DNA from: Paracoccaceae bacterium
GTDB lineage: Bacteria; Pseudomonadota; Alphaproteobacteria; Rhodobacterales; Rhodobacteraceae
DNA: 64,000 nt
Assembly (NCBI GenBank): GCA_902606585.1
Contig: CACLGX010000001.1
Span: 1-64,000 of the forward strand
Direction of reading: 5' to 3'
Below are positions 62,826-64,000 of this stretch, one piece after another. The position numbers and the translations under genes are program-made. Within the stretch, counting starts at the first letter, position 1; each line of letters opens with the position of its first letter. A model generated the notes under the pieces. The model worked only from the letters and a program-made list of their open reading frames with translations. It did not search any database and was not told the DNA's origin.

Positions 62826-63637
62826 ACTAGATGAAGTATGTCCAGAGGTTTTGCTGAGCCTCGCTTTGCAATAGACTTCTTTTTTAATGTGCGCATGCTA
62901 TCGATCCAGCGATCGTAATCTGACACTTTATTTTTCAAATACTTTCGGACTTTTGAATGAGGTAAGATTAAAAATTCTTCACGACACATAGCTTCATAAA
63001 CTTTTTCAGCAACTACTGTGGGCGATAATAATCCCTCGATAGTTTCAGCATCCGAAGGATCACTAAATCCCAATAAATTACTGGCAACGTACTGTGGACA
63101 TATAACGGAAGATCTTATGCCGTCATCGCCATGTGATATTGCTATTCCTTCTGAAAAACTTATTGCAGCTGCTTTACTGGCGCTATACGGGGCATCGCCT
63201 ATTTGATAAAGGAGGCCAGCGGCCGAAGCCGTATTTACGAGATAACCGTATTTACGGTCCAACATCCCCGGTAACAATCTTCTAGTAGCATAGACGTGTG
63301 CCATTACATGTAAATTCCAGCTTAACTCCCAAGTTTTGTTTGAAGCAGATGCGACGTGATCTGGATCAACAAAAATCGTTCCTGCGTTTGAAATGAAACA
63401 ATTAACTCCACCAAGCTTATCCTCGGCAAAAGTTATAAAGTTATTGAGTTCTTCTTCTTGAGTTACATCACATACATATCCGAAGCCACCAAAGTTTTCT
63501 GCTAAATTAGGAGTGTCTTTATGTTTGTCCGCAATTACAACATTAGCGCCCATAGTGGAAAATTTTTTAGATAAGGCAAATCCTATACCTTGGGCTCCAC
63601 CGGTAATCAAAATTGTTTGGTTTTTGAAGTTCATCAA
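62822..63637 (-). CDS. Short-chain dehydrogenase/reductase
   Basis: 271 residues. TGGAQGIG (12-19), NAG (84-86) and YSASK with Tyr151/Lys155 mark a classical SDR with NAD(P) cofactor. Substrate unknown. It overlaps the ilvA stop by four bases, so it is translated downstream of ilvA, which may mean that threonine deamination and this reductase share regulation. Confidence 0.87.
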   Translation of the reverse strand: MMNFKNQTILITGGAQGIGFALSKKFSTMGANVVIADKHKDTPNLAENFGGFGYVCDVTQEEELNNFITFAEDKLGGVNCFISNAGTIFVDPDHVASASNKTWELSWNLHVMAHVYATRRLLPGMLDRKYGYLVNTASAAGLLYQIGDAPYSASKAAAISFSEGIAISHGDDGIRSSVICPQYVASNLLGFSDPSDAETIEGLLSPTVVAEKVYEAMCREEFLILPHSKVRKYLKNKVSDYDRWIDSMRTLKKKSIAKRGSAKPLDILHLV

Positions 63638-64000
63638 ATTACGAATTGAGCTAGCGTTTCATCATTTGTAATATCTGAAAAAGTTATGCCTGCGTTTGAC
63701 AGTTTTTCAAAAAAATCATCAAAATGATTGGGATCTTTAGTTTCTATTCCGATCAGGATCGATCCAAAATTACGGGCAGATTTTTTCAAATACTCAAACC
63801 TCGTAATATCATCATCTGGGCCCAAAAAATTAAGAAATTCTTTTAGAGCACCGGGGCGTTGAGGCATTCTAAGAATTAAATATTTTTTAACTCCTTTGAA
63901 ACGCTGTGACCTTTCTTTCACCTCTGGCAAACGCTCAAAATCAAAATTTCCACCCGTGGTAATACAAACCACAGATCTACCGCTTATTGATTGTCCTAAA
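63634..64000 (-). CDS. ilvA: Threonine ammonia-lyase (partial, 3' part only)
   Basis: The gene enters from beyond the window end; the reading frame stays open to 64000. Visible are the tail of the PLP domain (GRSVVCITTGGNFD, with the glycine loop binding the cofactor phosphate) and a C-terminal ACT-like domain (PQRPGALKEFLNFLGPDDD, FGSILIGIE). It deaminates threonine to 2-oxobutanoate for isoleucine, or degrades it. With only one ACT-like domain in view, the biosynthetic or catabolic form is undecided. Confidence 0.9.
   Translation of the reverse strand, partial: LGQSISGRSVVCITTGGNFDFERLPEVKERSQRFKGVKKYLILRMPQRPGALKEFLNFLGPDDDITRFEYLKKSARNFGSILIGIETKDPNHFDDFFEKLSNAGITFSDITNDETLAQFVI

Noticed and set aside
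1-64000. CRISPR arrays, tRNA or rRNA genes, insertion sequences, prophage or integrase
   Set aside because: Reading both strands I saw no regularly spaced repeats, no cloverleaf-type sequence and no transposase or integrase-like protein; a tRNAscan or IS search could still reveal something missed.

Overview
The window is a gene-dense, low-GC (about 40% by eye) chromosomal segment from an alphaproteobacterium, most likely a streamlined marine relative of the Rhodobacterales (roseobacter side). The basis is gene content and order: petR/petP regulators beside ilvE and petABC, a COG0523 GTPase followed by a WD40 protein and a DUF1289 protein, a methylmalonyl-CoA epimerase followed by a DUF1467 protein, a DUF3726-like protein, a bioYMN biotin transporter, and many uptake and catabolic genes for small organic compounds. 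I see no tRNA, rRNA, CRISPR array, insertion sequence or prophage. Spacing is very tight: many operon genes overlap by 4-40 bases and several convergent pairs share or nearly share stop codons.

Layout. 0.1-3.0 kb: small DUF6525-like protein, CobW/COG0523 metallochaperone GTPase, WD40 protein, two small proteins. 3.0-5.5 kb (minus): class III aminotransferase, crotonase-like protein, small ferredoxin-fold protein. 5.7-9.5 kb: EamA exporter, GMC oxidoreductase, enolase-superfamily enzyme. 9.6-16.3 kb: DadA/PuuB-like FAD amine oxidoreductase with a complete spermidine/putrescine-type ABC importer, then convergently a class I glutamine amidotransferase and an HD-domain protein. 16.6-19.4 kb: MFS transporter, AqpS-like metalloid channel, SAM methyltransferase. 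19.4-22.8 kb (minus): overlapping group of GT2 glycosyltransferase, nucleoside phosphorylase-fold protein, spore-photoproduct-lyase-like radical SAM enzyme and SDR. 22.9-26.3 kb: PHP phosphoesterase, aldehyde dehydrogenase, SDR. 26.4-30.2 kb (minus): three-subunit xanthine dehydrogenase-type molybdoenzyme plus a MoaD-like protein. 30.3-33.2 kb: Rieske ferredoxin divergent from a fatty-acid desaturase, a degenerate PanB-like protein, and the C-terminal remnant of a family 4 glycosidase. 33.2-43.4 kb: core metabolism (carB, pabB, pabC, aspS, mce, DUF1467, nitroreductase, proline iminopeptidase, ubiG). 43.4-49.3 kb: petR, petP, ilvE, LpxQ-like outer membrane protein, petABC. 49.3-55.8 kb: two unknown proteins, a short acyl-CoA-ligase-like protein, an atypical thiolase and bioY-bioN-bioM. 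55.9-57.6 kb: two L,D-transpeptidases and a CAP-domain lipoprotein. 57.7-64 kb: ABC exporter, cca, CoA pyrophosphatase, hslO, NUDIX hydrolase, SDR and the 3' end of ilvA.

How the parts work together. The 9.6-16.3 kb block looks like import and oxidation of a polyamine-like amine, with enzymes for removing amino or glutamyl groups nearby. The 49.3-55.8 kb block is the strongest candidate for an under-described system: a CoA-ligase-like and a thiolase-like protein, both with altered active-site motifs, sit against a biotin ECF transporter, echoing the BirA-regulated yhfT-yhfS-yhfU(bioY) group of Bacillus subtilis, with two unknown proteins divergently upstream. The spore-photoproduct-lyase-like gene overlapping a nucleosidase-fold gene is a second pairing worth testing.
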